Assembly (NCBI GenBank): GCA_910577645.1
Contig: CAJTOL010000030.1
Coordinates: 1-40,678 of the forward strand
Direction of reading: 5' to 3'
DNA length: 40,678 nt
DNA from: an uncultured Lachnospiraceae bacterium
GTDB taxonomy: Bacteria; Bacillota; Clostridia; Lachnospirales; Lachnospiraceae
Shown here in pieces: positions 1 through 7,350 of this stretch. Position 1 is the first letter of the stretch. Every line of letters starts with the position of its first letter. The translations under genes and the position numbers were made by a program. A model generated the notes under the pieces. It did no database searches, was not told the origin of the DNA, and was given only the letters and a program-made list of their open reading frames with translations.

Positions 1-43
1 ACTCTTATCAGGGAATCCTAAATTCCTATAGACACAGAATTTT

Positions 44-322
44 TTACACCCTCTCCCGCTCCCGGATTGTCACATGAACCGTATCCCCTGGCTGCTTTTT
101 GATCTGGGCCCGAATGTCTTTTCGGAGCCCGATAATGTGGCCTGGGGTTCCCATCCGGACCAGGCTTCCGTCATAGGGAATACCGTCGAATTCAGCGTGA
201 ACCTTCACTCTGCCTTTTCCGAATTCTTTTTTTACATCATAGGGAAATTCTACGTAGGCGCCGTCAATATCCGGGACTTTTTGGATGACGGCGTCAAATT
301 CATATAATGGGAGAAGAGACAT
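44..322 (-). CDS. DUF1905 domain protein
   Basis: A 92-residue soluble protein that matches the small beta-rich DUF1905 family. It has the characteristic stretches VEFPYDVKKEFG near the N-terminus, AEFDGIPYDGSL in the middle and GDTVHVTIRER at the C-terminus. The biochemical function of this family is not established; in other bacteria it is often fused to or near YdeI-like proteins. I place the start at the ATG at 322, not the TTG one codon earlier, because GGAGG lies five bases upstream of that ATG. The gene lies 27 bp downstream of the MATE exporter gene on the same strand, so the two are probably co-transcribed. No membrane segment or signal peptide is visible. Family assignment is fairly secure; role unknown. 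Confidence 0.8.
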   Translation of the reverse strand: MSLLPLYEFDAVIQKVPDIDGAYVEFPYDVKKEFGKGRVKVHAEFDGIPYDGSLVRMGTPGHIIGLRKDIRAQIKKQPGDTVHVTIRERERV

Positions 323-349
323 CAATACCTCCAGGTTTAATTAGATTGT

Positions 350-1690
350 TTATATTGTGACTATATCAAACATTCTCCGGCAACTCTTCTGATAATATAC
401 ATATCCTACAACATCCGCCAAAATCCATCCGATTGGAATTGCCATCCAAATTCCGATTACGCCTATAGTTCCGGCAGTGGCATAGGCCAGAACCACCCGG
501 GTTCCCAAAGAAATAACAGTCAGAACCAGAGACATTCCCGGTCTTTTAATGGCCCGGTAAAAGCCGTAAAGGAGGAATAAAAACCCGATTCCGATATAAA
601 AACTTCCCTCTACCCGCAGATACTGGATTCCCACGGCCAGAACCTCTGTCTCATGGGGCTGAACGAAAATCAGCATTAATTCTTTCGCAAATATCCAGAC
701 CAAAAGGGAGATGGCCAGACAGAAAATGGTTACAGTAATCAGGGCTTTTTTGATACCTTCCCGAATCCGTCCATACTCCCCGGCGCCGTAATTTTGTGCG
801 GTAAAGGTAGAAAAAGCATTGCCGAAATCCTGAACCGGCATGTAGGCAAAGGAGTCGATTTTCACTGCTGCGGCGAAAGCCGCCATAACGGCAGTGCCAA
901 AGCTGTTGACCAGGCCCTGAACCATCAGGATACCAAAGTTCATCACTGACTGCTGTAAGCAGGTCAGGACAGAAAGCTGGGAAATCTCCTTTAAAATGCC
1001 GCTGTCCCACCGCATATGCTCCCGGCTGATCCGGAAAACAGGACATTTCAGCAAAGTATAGAGTGCGACGCCGATTCCGGAAATATACTGGGCAATCACT
1101 GTGGCCAGAGCAGCCCCGCCAGCCCCCATTTCAAAGGTAATAACAAAGAGCAGATCCAGACCTATATTGACCAGGGTGGACACGATCAAGAACAACAGGG
1201 GAGCCACAGAATTTCCAATGGAACGGAGGAGGGCAGTGAAATAATTATATAAAAAGATAGCGGCCAGGCCCCAGAAGATAATCCAGAGATAGTCCCTCAT
1301 CATATCCCGGATTTCCTGGGGGATATTTAAAAATACCAGCAGAAAGTCCATCCCGGCAAAAACGAAAATGTTCATAATGGCTGTGATAGCGGCAATAAGA
1401 ACAAAAGATAAGAAGGTTCCGGTTTTTAAACGCCCTTCTTCTTTTTTGCCGAAACAGATGGAGACAAAGACCCCATTTCCCATGCTGAGTCCCAGGAGGA
1501 TTGAGGTTAAAAAGGTCATCAGCGTGTAGGCAGATCCTACTGCCGCCAGAGCGTCTTTTCCTAAAAATTTTCCTACAATAAAGGTATCGGTAATGTTGTA
1601 AAACTGCTGAAGAAGATTGCCTGCCATCATGGGAAGGGCAAACAGCAATATGGTTTTTGTAATATTTCCACGGGTTAGATCCTGATTCAT
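350..1690 (-). CDS. MATE family multidrug efflux transporter
   Basis: A 446-residue polytopic membrane protein of usual MATE length with about 12 hydrophobic segments in two repeated halves. The N-terminus (GNITKTILLFALPMMAGNLL, then YNITDTFIVGKFLGKDALAAVG) is the classic MATE start, and a similar pattern recurs after about residue 235. MATE proteins export cationic drugs or metabolites in exchange for Na+ or H+ across the cytoplasmic membrane; the substrate cannot be read from the sequence. The ATG at 1690 follows an AAGGA site with suitable spacing. The gene is divergent from the M20 amidohydrolase across a 185-bp intergenic region, with the DUF1905 gene directly downstream. It is not a close duplicate of the MATE protein at 7.3-8.7 kb. 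Confidence 0.93.
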   Translation of the reverse strand: MNQDLTRGNITKTILLFALPMMAGNLLQQFYNITDTFIVGKFLGKDALAAVGSAYTLMTFLTSILLGLSMGNGVFVSICFGKKEEGRLKTGTFLSFVLIAAITAIMNIFVFAGMDFLLVFLNIPQEIRDMMRDYLWIIFWGLAAIFLYNYFTALLRSIGNSVAPLLFLIVSTLVNIGLDLLFVITFEMGAGGAALATVIAQYISGIGVALYTLLKCPVFRISREHMRWDSGILKEISQLSVLTCLQQSVMNFGILMVQGLVNSFGTAVMAAFAAAVKIDSFAYMPVQDFGNAFSTFTAQNYGAGEYGRIREGIKKALITVTIFCLAISLLVWIFAKELMLIFVQPHETEVLAVGIQYLRVEGSFYIGIGFLFLLYGFYRAIKRPGMSLVLTVISLGTRVVLAYATAGTIGVIGIWMAIPIGWILADVVGYVYYQKSCRRMFDIVTI

Positions 1691-1875
1691 AGTAACTTGT
1701 CCTTATCTGAGAAGGTTATTTGGGGATGAGCCAAGAGTCCACATTATCCCCTTCACTATCATCTCGCTGTTTTATAAGTGTATCATATCTCTTTATTTCG
1801 TACAAGTAATACCTCTTATGGCATTCTTGAGAAATTTGAGGTATACTAAAAAGAGCATGAAAAGGAGGACAGGCT

Positions 1876-3276
1876 ATGAAAGAATTTACCGGAAGCGGAA
1901 GCAGGGCCGCCTGTGAGGTGGAGGAAAAGAGAGAGATAATTGAGAAATTGGCAAAGGAAATCTGGGAAAATCCGGAGTGTGGATTTCAGGAAAAAATTGC
2001 CTGTGAAAAAACAGCAAAGGTTTTAAGAGACGCCGGATTCCAGGTAGAAACCGGAGCAGGCGGAGTACCTACGGCCATCCGGGCCCAGTGGGGATCCGGG
2101 CATCCAATAGTGGGGTTTTTAGGAGAATATGACGCGCTCCCGGGGCTTAGTCAGAAGGTTTCCGACCACAAAGAACCGGTGACAGAAGGGGCCTGTGGTC
2201 ATGGCTGCGGCCATAATCTGCTGGGAGCCGCCGCTGTAGGGGGAGCCCTGGGCATGAAGGCGGAATTGGAGGAAAAAGGCCTTCCCGGAACCGTGGTATT
2301 TTACGGATGCCCTGGGGAAGAGGTACTTTGCGGAAAACCGTTTATGGCCAGGGGCGGCTGCTTTTTTGAGTTGGATTTGGCCTTAAGCTGGCATCCCGGG
2401 AAGGTAAATCAGGCATCTGTTTCGGTCTTCAGCGCCTGCAGCGGCGTCAAGTTTCACTATACCGGAATTACATCCCACGCTGCAGACGATCCCTGGAACG
2501 GAAGAAGCGCTTTGGACGCAGTACAGCTTTTAAACATGGGGGCAGAGTTTATGAGAGAGCACGTAAGCCCTCAGGTTCGGATTCACTATTCTATCACCGA
2601 TGGGGGAGGCGCTCCCAATATTGTGCCGGGAAAGGCAAGCGTCTGGTATTATGTCCGGGCCTTGGACAGGAATACAGTGAATCAGGTGTATGACCGGCTG
2701 GTGAAGGCTGCAGAAGGGGCGGCTATGATGACGGAAACCCAGCTGGAAATCCAGTATATGGGCGGCTGCTATCCCATGGTTGGAAATCAGGTGTTGGCAG
2801 AGGTGATGAGCCAGGTTATGGAAGATATGGAACAGGAAGAGTGGACAGCAGAAGAATTACAGTGGGCAAAGGCGATGAATCAGCCGGTAGAGGATCAGAG
2901 GAAGGCAGCAGTAAAAACTTTTGGACTGGAGCCGGAGTCCCAGCTTTTTACCGGAGTTGCCCCTATAGGAAAAGGAATTACTTATGCCTCCACAGACGTA
3001 GGAGATGTGGCTCACATTGTTCCCACTGGCATGGCTACCGTTGCCACCGCCGGTCTGGGAGCGCCGGGGCATAGTTGGCAGATGGTTTCCTCATCCGGAG
3101 GTTCTATCGGATTAAAGGGAATGATCTATGCTGCTAAAATTCTGGCGGCAGCCGGAGTCCGGCTGGCAGAAAATCCGGAACTGGTGAAGAAAGCAAAAGA
3201 GGAATTTGACGAAATGATGAACGGGGAAGCTTATGTTTGCCCTATCCCGGAGGGGATGGAAATTCCAAAGAACTAA
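1876..3276 (+). CDS. M20 family metallo-amidohydrolase (AbgB-like)
   Basis: A 466-residue cytosolic zinc amidohydrolase of the M20D peptidase family, nearest in style to p-aminobenzoyl-glutamate hydrolase subunit AbgB and related N-acyl amino acid amidohydrolases. Visible motifs are GFLGEYDALPGL (catalytic Asp region), GACGHGCGHNLLGAA (metal-binding histidines), YGCPGEE (catalytic Glu pair) and GITSHAADDPWNGRSALDA (dimerisation/substrate His). The ATG at 1876 has AAAGGAGG nine bases upstream. A TATACT -10 box lies at 1842-1847, inside an inverted repeat ATACCTC/GAGGTAT (1809-1815, 1839-1845), a possible operator. The last 14 codons (YVCPIPEGMEIPKN) are repeated as the end of the nucleotidyltransferase gene 1.47 kb downstream, so this 3' end is an insertion site. 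Its exact substrate is not known. Confidence 0.9.
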   Translation: MKEFTGSGSRAACEVEEKREIIEKLAKEIWENPECGFQEKIACEKTAKVLRDAGFQVETGAGGVPTAIRAQWGSGHPIVGFLGEYDALPGLSQKVSDHKEPVTEGACGHGCGHNLLGAAAVGGALGMKAELEEKGLPGTVVFYGCPGEEVLCGKPFMARGGCFFELDLALSWHPGKVNQASVSVFSACSGVKFHYTGITSHAADDPWNGRSALDAVQLLNMGAEFMREHVSPQVRIHYSITDGGGAPNIVPGKASVWYYVRALDRNTVNQVYDRLVKAAEGAAMMTETQLEIQYMGGCYPMVGNQVLAEVMSQVMEDMEQEEWTAEELQWAKAMNQPVEDQRKAAVKTFGLEPESQLFTGVAPIGKGITYASTDVGDVAHIVPTGMATVATAGLGAPGHSWQMVSSSGGSIGLKGMIYAAKILAAAGVRLAENPELVKKAKEEFDEMMNGEAYVCPIPEGMEIPKN

Positions 3277-3278
3277 TA
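3231..3278 (+). repeat. 48-bp direct repeat, left copy (att-like, 3' end of M20 gene)
   Basis: The stretch starts TTATGTTTGCCC and ends GAACTAATA. It matches 4703-4750 at 46 of 48 positions. It covers the final codons and stop of the amidohydrolase gene. The two differences are one conservative codon change (Ile versus Val) and one silent third-position change. Identity stops sharply on both sides. Confidence 0.92.
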
Positions 3279-3371
3279 TTCTGTCTTTTTGTCCAAATTA
3301 GTGCCTTTGAAACCATCAGTAGTTTTTAAACAGGATGAACGTTTATTGATTTTCTCAACTTGGATATAATA

Positions 3372-3400
3372 TTGACAATGATTCGGTTAACCGATATATT
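3372..3400 (+). promoter_or_regulatory. Promoter with palindromic operator for the XRE/nucleotidyltransferase pair
   Basis: A TTGACA box at 3372-3377 is followed 17 bases later by TATATT at 3395-3400. A perfect 12-bp palindrome, TCGGTTAACCGA (3383-3394), fills the second half of the spacer. A repressor bound there would block RNA polymerase directly, as expected for autoregulation by the XRE protein encoded next. Confidence 0.72.
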
Positions 3401-3421
3401 ATAGAAAGGGAGGGAAAGCGG

Positions 3422-4003
3422 ATGATTATAAATGATTTACTTGAAAAAGAAAATATGTCCAGGTATCGCTTAAGCAAAGAAAGCGGAGTCGCAATGACAA
3501 CTATTACAGATATTTGTAGTGGAAAAGCGGATCTTGGTAAATGTGCAGCCGGAACTTTGTATAAGATTGCTAAGGTTCTTGGTGTAACGGTTGATTCAAT
3601 ATTGGAGAATAATGGTTCAGACAGAGCAGATTACAGATGTTCTTTTGAGACGTTTAAGAGCAATATATGCCATCATGTAAAGGATATGGGTGACATAGAT
3701 TTTATTATCGAAACGCTTGAGGGAGATGAGATACGGAAGCTTTATGATCGTAGATGGTATAGAGAAGCATTATATCTGTTGGCAATGATTGACTATTTGT
3801 CCAGGATGAACAGCTTACCTCTTTGCACAAATTATAATGATATTCGTTCTCAGAAGCTTGAAAAACCATATTTTCCCGCAAGTGTTATCGTATCATATGC
3901 TGCGACCGGAGATGAAAGTATAAAAGAAAAGGCGCTTGCAAACGCAATACCTGAATTTCTACGATTTAATATCGTAGAAAGCGAGGTGCGAAATGTCTGT
4001 TGA
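3422..4003 (+). CDS. XRE-family helix-turn-helix protein, probable antitoxin/regulator
   Basis: A 193-residue protein. Residues 1-62 form a Cro/C1-type helix-turn-helix (LLEKENMSRYRLSKESGVAM, then ICSGKA and LYKIAKVLGVTVDSIL). The remaining 130 residues are helical and of no family I recognise. The ATG at 3422 follows GGGAGG. The gene overlaps the nucleotidyltransferase gene by 11 bp, so the two are translationally coupled, the usual order of antitoxin then toxin. The palindrome inside its own promoter suggests autorepression. This gene/partner pair resembles AbiE-like systems, where a DNA-binding antitoxin precedes a nucleotidyltransferase toxin, but the antitoxin here is XRE type, not AbiEi type. 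Toxin-antitoxin function is inferred, not shown. Confidence 0.75.
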   Translation: MIINDLLEKENMSRYRLSKESGVAMTTITDICSGKADLGKCAAGTLYKIAKVLGVTVDSILENNGSDRADYRCSFETFKSNICHHVKDMGDIDFIIETLEGDEIRKLYDRRWYREALYLLAMIDYLSRMNSLPLCTNYNDIRSQKLEKPYFPASVIVSYAATGDESIKEKALANAIPEFLRFNIVESEVRNVC

Positions 4004-4748
4004 TAAGCCTTTTACAAAAGAAAATCTGGATAGTTATTTGAAGGAACTGGCAAAGGAGTTCCGTAAAAAGAATGGCGCCAGGATGCCAGCGGAGATCATT
4101 CTGATTGGCGGGGCATCGCTCCTTATTAATTATGGCTTTAGAGAAATGACCTATGACATGGATGCAATCATTAAGTCTTCAGGAGCAATGAAGGATGCAA
4201 TCAACACAGTAGGAGACAGACTTGGACTTCCAGTTGGATGGCTAAACACAGACTTTGTTAATACAAATTCATATACACCAAGATTGGCGGAATATTCAAA
4301 GTATTATAAGACTTTTGCAAATATCCTTCAGATTAGAACAGTATCAGCTGAATACCTGGTGGCTATGAAACTTATGGCAGGCCGTCAATACAAAAATGAC
4401 TTATCTGATATAGTTGGCGTGCTGATTGAGCAGGAAGAACGGAATAAGCCGTTGACATTTGATACAGTTCAAAATGCAATAATTGATTTATATGATTCTT
4501 ATGACCGAATACCAGAAGATTCCAGAATCTTTATCGAAGCTGTTTACAAGAAAGAAGATTTGCATGAATTTTATAAGCAATGCAGAGAACTTGAACAGGA
4601 AAATAAAGATGTATTAGTTGGATTCCAGGAAGACTATCCGGGTGTGCTTAATGGTGATAATCTTGTTGATATTTTGAAATCTGCAAGAGCTAAAAAACAA
4701 CGTTATGTTTGCCCTGTCCCGGAGGGAATGGAAATTCCAAAGAACTAA
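3993..4748 (+). CDS. Nucleotidyltransferase (DUF6036/AbiEii-like), probable toxin
   Basis: A 251-residue soluble protein with a nucleotidyltransferase fold. IILIGGASLLINYGFRE (about residues 35-51) is the GG-S signature, MTYDMDAII gives the metal-binding D-x-D, and AEYLVAMKLMAGRQYKNDLSDI carries the conserved K...R...K-D-x-x-D motif seen in DUF6036 and AbiEii proteins. Such enzymes transfer nucleotides to tRNA or protein and act as toxins or phage-defence effectors. The final 14 residues (YVCPVPEGMEIPKN) are not part of this family. They are read from a copy of the amidohydrolase gene end (4703-4750), fused in frame, so the natural C-terminus probably ended near ARAKKQ. The start overlaps the upstream XRE gene by 11 bp. 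Confidence 0.78.
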   Translation: MSVDKPFTKENLDSYLKELAKEFRKKNGARMPAEIILIGGASLLINYGFREMTYDMDAIIKSSGAMKDAINTVGDRLGLPVGWLNTDFVNTNSYTPRLAEYSKYYKTFANILQIRTVSAEYLVAMKLMAGRQYKNDLSDIVGVLIEQEERNKPLTFDTVQNAIIDLYDSYDRIPEDSRIFIEAVYKKEDLHEFYKQCRELEQENKDVLVGFQEDYPGVLNGDNLVDILKSARAKKQRYVCPVPEGMEIPKN

Positions 4749-4750
4749 TA
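4703..4750 (+). repeat. 48-bp direct repeat, right copy (att-like)
   Basis: Second copy of the repeat at 3231-3278, with two substitutions (positions 14 and 25 of the repeat). It supplies the last 14 codons and stop of the nucleotidyltransferase gene. Identity ends at position 4750, after which the sequence differs from that following the left copy. Confidence 0.92.
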
Positions 4751-4771
4751 CGCTTTGCCAGAGAAAGATTT

Positions 4772-5512
4772 TCAGTCAGATAAAAGCTTCTTTACGAAAT
4801 AATCCCTCTGATTTATAAACATCTCTGTCACCTGATAGCTTTCTGTTTCTTCATAAGAACAGGGCGTAATGACGCCGTTATCAAAGGACAGAATAGAGGC
4901 GCCGGGAATTCCCAAAAGGATAGGGGAGTGGCTGGCAATTAAAAACTGGGCCCCCAGTCCGGCAAGCCGGTGAAGCTGAATAAAAAGGGTAAGCTGACGC
5001 TGAGGAGAAAGGGCAGCCTCCGGCTCATCCAGAATATAAAATCCCTGCCCTGTAAAGGTTCCCTGCATCAGCGCCAAAAAGCTTTCCCCATGGGATTGCT
5101 GATGAAAAGATTTGCTTCCGAACCGGCGGTAATACGTTTCAATATCATCGCCGTCCCGGTATTCTTCCGCCTTGGTAGCCACATTATAAAAACTTTCTGC
5201 CCGGAGAAAATAGCTGTTTTTAGGTTTTCTGGGCCCCTTTACCAGGCGCAGGATCTGATGGAGATCCGAGTGAGAATCGTAGGAAGAAAACCGGTAATTC
5301 GGTGTTCCTCCCTCTGGATTAAAACCGTAGGAAACAGCAATAGCTTCCAGAAGGGTGGACTTTCCGCTGCCGTTTTCCCCGGCAAAAAAAGTAATATTGT
5401 TATCAAATGTTAAGGAATCCCGGCCCGTGAGAGCCGGGATTTGTCGTACATAGCTGTTCGGATCCAGCCGGTCCCATAGAAAGTGGATTTCTTGAAGAAA
5501 AAGGTGATTCAT
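4772..5512 (-). CDS. AAA/ABC-type ATPase, soluble
   Basis: A 246-residue P-loop ATPase with no membrane segment. Walker A is GENGSGKST (residues 45-53), an ABC-signature-like SHGESFLAL lies at 139-147, Walker B with catalytic Glu is FYILDEPEAALSP (158-170), and a switch histidine is in IASHSPIL. This is the organisation of stand-alone ABC/SMC-like ATPases such as predicted ATPase COG3910, which are also found as components of defence or DNA-repair systems. No transporter permease or nuclease partner is adjacent, so its role is open. It is transcribed toward the right-hand repeat of the toxin-antitoxin cassette. The ATG at 5512 has GGAGG about 12 bases upstream. The next gene upstream ends 60 bp away; that pair is AT-rich and of different composition. 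Confidence 0.85.
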   Translation of the reverse strand: MNHLFLQEIHFLWDRLDPNSYVRQIPALTGRDSLTFDNNITFFAGENGSGKSTLLEAIAVSYGFNPEGGTPNYRFSSYDSHSDLHQILRLVKGPRKPKNSYFLRAESFYNVATKAEEYRDGDDIETYYRRFGSKSFHQQSHGESFLALMQGTFTGQGFYILDEPEAALSPQRQLTLFIQLHRLAGLGAQFLIASHSPILLGIPGASILSFDNGVITPCSYEETESYQVTEMFINQRDYFVKKLLSD

Positions 5513-5571
5513 TGGTGTAATTTGCCTCCAGTAATTGCTCTATTTCATTTAGAAAGATCAACTCTATCTAA

Positions 5572-6366
5572 TTATGTATGAGCCTCAATAATTTGTTTCA
5601 GTTTGTCTGCTGTACATTCTGGTAGTCTATTTTTTAAATAAATAATTTGATTACAAAAATATTGAAATGCAAAATAGTGTTCGTTTGGATTGTTAGTAAG
5701 TCTAATAGACAATCGTTTATCATATGACACTTTCTCAGAAAAAAGGTTAACTTGTATATTTAGCGGCAATTTATCTTTATATATAGCAAACAGTCCTAAT
5801 GAAGGCATATTATCATTAAGACGTACAACTATTTGATGCGGGTACTTAAGCTTTAAATTATACAAATAAGAAAGAGTTTGGATTATATTATTATTGAAGG
5901 AGTCTATAGAAGGAACTTCTTTAATTACATTATTGTATAAAGTTGCTGAAGCCGAGGAATAGGGTTTTACAGGTATTGCCTCTATTATACATCCTTTACT
6001 AAGTAAAGTTTCTATTTCTCCAGACTTTTCGATGATAAAATGTAAGGAACCACCGGAAATAAAAATGGATTTAGCCACATTTTGAGCATCGTGCCAAAAT
6101 TCAGATGTACGGCAATTTAAAAATATACTTGATTGATTAAATTTGCTTTCTAAGACTTTTAGCCGCTTTTCAATAGAAGCGAGGGTTACCAATTTTTCCA
6201 CTAACAAAGTTGCTGCAATTAGAACTAGAAAAGAAACTATAAAGTTCAGCAATTCATTTGTTTCATATTTTTTATAGGTAAAGAAGACCCAAACTCCGCC
6301 TGCAATAGCAAATATAGTTGTAATATTTTCAACAAAAAATCTTAGCACCTTTTTTATAAAACTCAT
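5572..6366 (-). CDS. Two-TM membrane protein with cytosolic PLD-like(?) domain, unknown function
   Basis: I do not recognise a named family. With the start at 6366 the protein is 264 residues. The open frame continues 15 codons upstream into the methyltransferase gene, but a good AGGAG site sits before the ATG at 6366. Two hydrophobic segments lie at about residues 12-30 and 38-58, followed by a short coiled-coil-like segment (EKLVTLASIEKRLKVLESKF) and a soluble domain of about 180 residues. That domain contains AQNVAKSIFISGGSLHFII and LLSKGCIIEAIPVKP, reminiscent of phospholipase-D-like sensor domains lacking the HKD catalytic motif. It follows the methyltransferase gene by 17 bp, so they form an operon. 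The composition is clearly AT-rich compared with its surroundings, suggesting transfer. Confidence 0.62.
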   Translation of the reverse strand: MSFIKKVLRFFVENITTIFAIAGGVWVFFTYKKYETNELLNFIVSFLVLIAATLLVEKLVTLASIEKRLKVLESKFNQSSIFLNCRTSEFWHDAQNVAKSIFISGGSLHFIIEKSGEIETLLSKGCIIEAIPVKPYSSASATLYNNVIKEVPSIDSFNNNIIQTLSYLYNLKLKYPHQIVVRLNDNMPSLGLFAIYKDKLPLNIQVNLFSEKVSYDKRLSIRLTNNPNEHYFAFQYFCNQIIYLKNRLPECTADKLKQIIEAHT

Positions 6367-6383
6367 ATTGCCTGCTCCTAAAT

Positions 6384-7163
6384 TTATCTTCGTTCTAACA
6401 ATAAATGACAAAATTGCACAGTAAAAAATATATTATTATCCATAACTTTAATATGCATTTTTTCTGTAATGTTTTCATTCAAGGAGTTTTTAACTGATTT
6501 ATAAAAATTATTGTATTCCAATTCTTCGTTTGTTCGTCTCGTATAAAAATCCTTGATGTTTTCTTCATAATCTTCAGTACAACATTCAATTATTCTAAAT
6601 CCGTTAGACTCGAAGGCTTTTTGAAAGCCATCAAACGTAAAGGAACGTTTCCTGTTTTTTGATATTTTTTGAATCAAATTTTTATGCCATTTATCAGAAT
6701 CATTATCACAAACAACGAATTGTCCAACATAAAATAATCCGTTGCTGCTTAATTTTTCCCTTAATAAATTTAATACAACTTCAATATCATTGACATAGTG
6801 GAAAATTTGCCTGGCAAGTATCGTGTCAAATTTAAGATCATTTTCTAAACAAAACGATTCGATAGATGTATTAATTAAATTAGCACCAGGTATTCTGCTC
6901 TTTGCTATTGCCAGCATATTTTCGCTGGCATCAACAATAGTGAGTGAAGATGCTGGAATCTTTTTTAAGAGAAATGAAGATAAATATCCTGTTCCGCCTC
7001 CAGCATCAAGGGTTTCTCCTATGGTTGGTCTTCGAGACAAGTAATGATATGGAATTATGTTAATTGAATCACTGGTAATCCAACGTGACTGGGCTTCATA
7101 AGAGCATGCTCTTTTTTGAAAATCTTCAGATACACTAGCTGTTTGAGGTAAATAAGAATTCAT
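6384..7163 (-). CDS. Class I SAM-dependent methyltransferase
   Basis: A 259-residue soluble protein with a Rossmann-type methyltransferase fold. Motif I is TLDAGGGTGYLSSFLL (about 51-66), the acidic residue ending strand 2 is in SLTIVDASENML, and the DTILARQIFHYVND segment is motif IV/post-motif. This matches Methyltransf_11/25-type small-molecule methyltransferases. The substrate cannot be read. It is the first gene of an AT-rich two-gene operon with the downstream membrane protein; the 17-bp gap suggests a functional link. An AGGAG site precedes the ATG at 7163. TA-rich sequence between 7200 and 7250 could hold the promoter, but I could not fix a convincing -35/-10 pair. Codon use differs visibly from the MATE gene upstream, again hinting at acquisition as a unit. 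Confidence 0.82.
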   Translation of the reverse strand: MNSYLPQTASVSEDFQKRACSYEAQSRWITSDSINIIPYHYLSRRPTIGETLDAGGGTGYLSSFLLKKIPASSLTIVDASENMLAIAKSRIPGANLINTSIESFCLENDLKFDTILARQIFHYVNDIEVVLNLLREKLSSNGLFYVGQFVVCDNDSDKWHKNLIQKISKNRKRSFTFDGFQKAFESNGFRIIECCTEDYEENIKDFYTRRTNEELEYNNFYKSVKNSLNENITEKMHIKVMDNNIFFTVQFCHLLLERR

Positions 7164-7350
7164 AGATTATATTCTCCTAGCTATTACTACTTAAGTTTCC
7201 AGATCTTGCTTTATATTATATATTACGACATATTTTGATATATAATAAGCATACTTTTAGTGTTTCTGTGCATAGCAAAGAAGAGATAAGGGCCAACTAT
7301 AATTCTAGATTTTTGTGTATCCCCCAATACTTTTCAATTATGTATAATGC

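Larger units (their letters stand above)
3279..4750 (+). mobile_element. Putative integrative toxin-antitoxin cassette (about 1.47 kb, no recombinase)
   Basis: The unit from the end of the left repeat through the right repeat holds only two genes, an XRE regulator and a nucleotidyltransferase. It is visibly richer in A+T than the flanking M20 gene. It sits precisely at the 3' end of the M20 gene and is flanked by 48-bp direct repeats that each encode the same C-terminal peptide. That is the pattern left by site-specific integration at a gene end, where the element brings a replacement 3' end. No integrase or transposase is present, so it would be non-autonomous or mobilised in trans. Homologous exchange with a strain carrying a tandem copy is an alternative. 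Confidence 0.6.
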
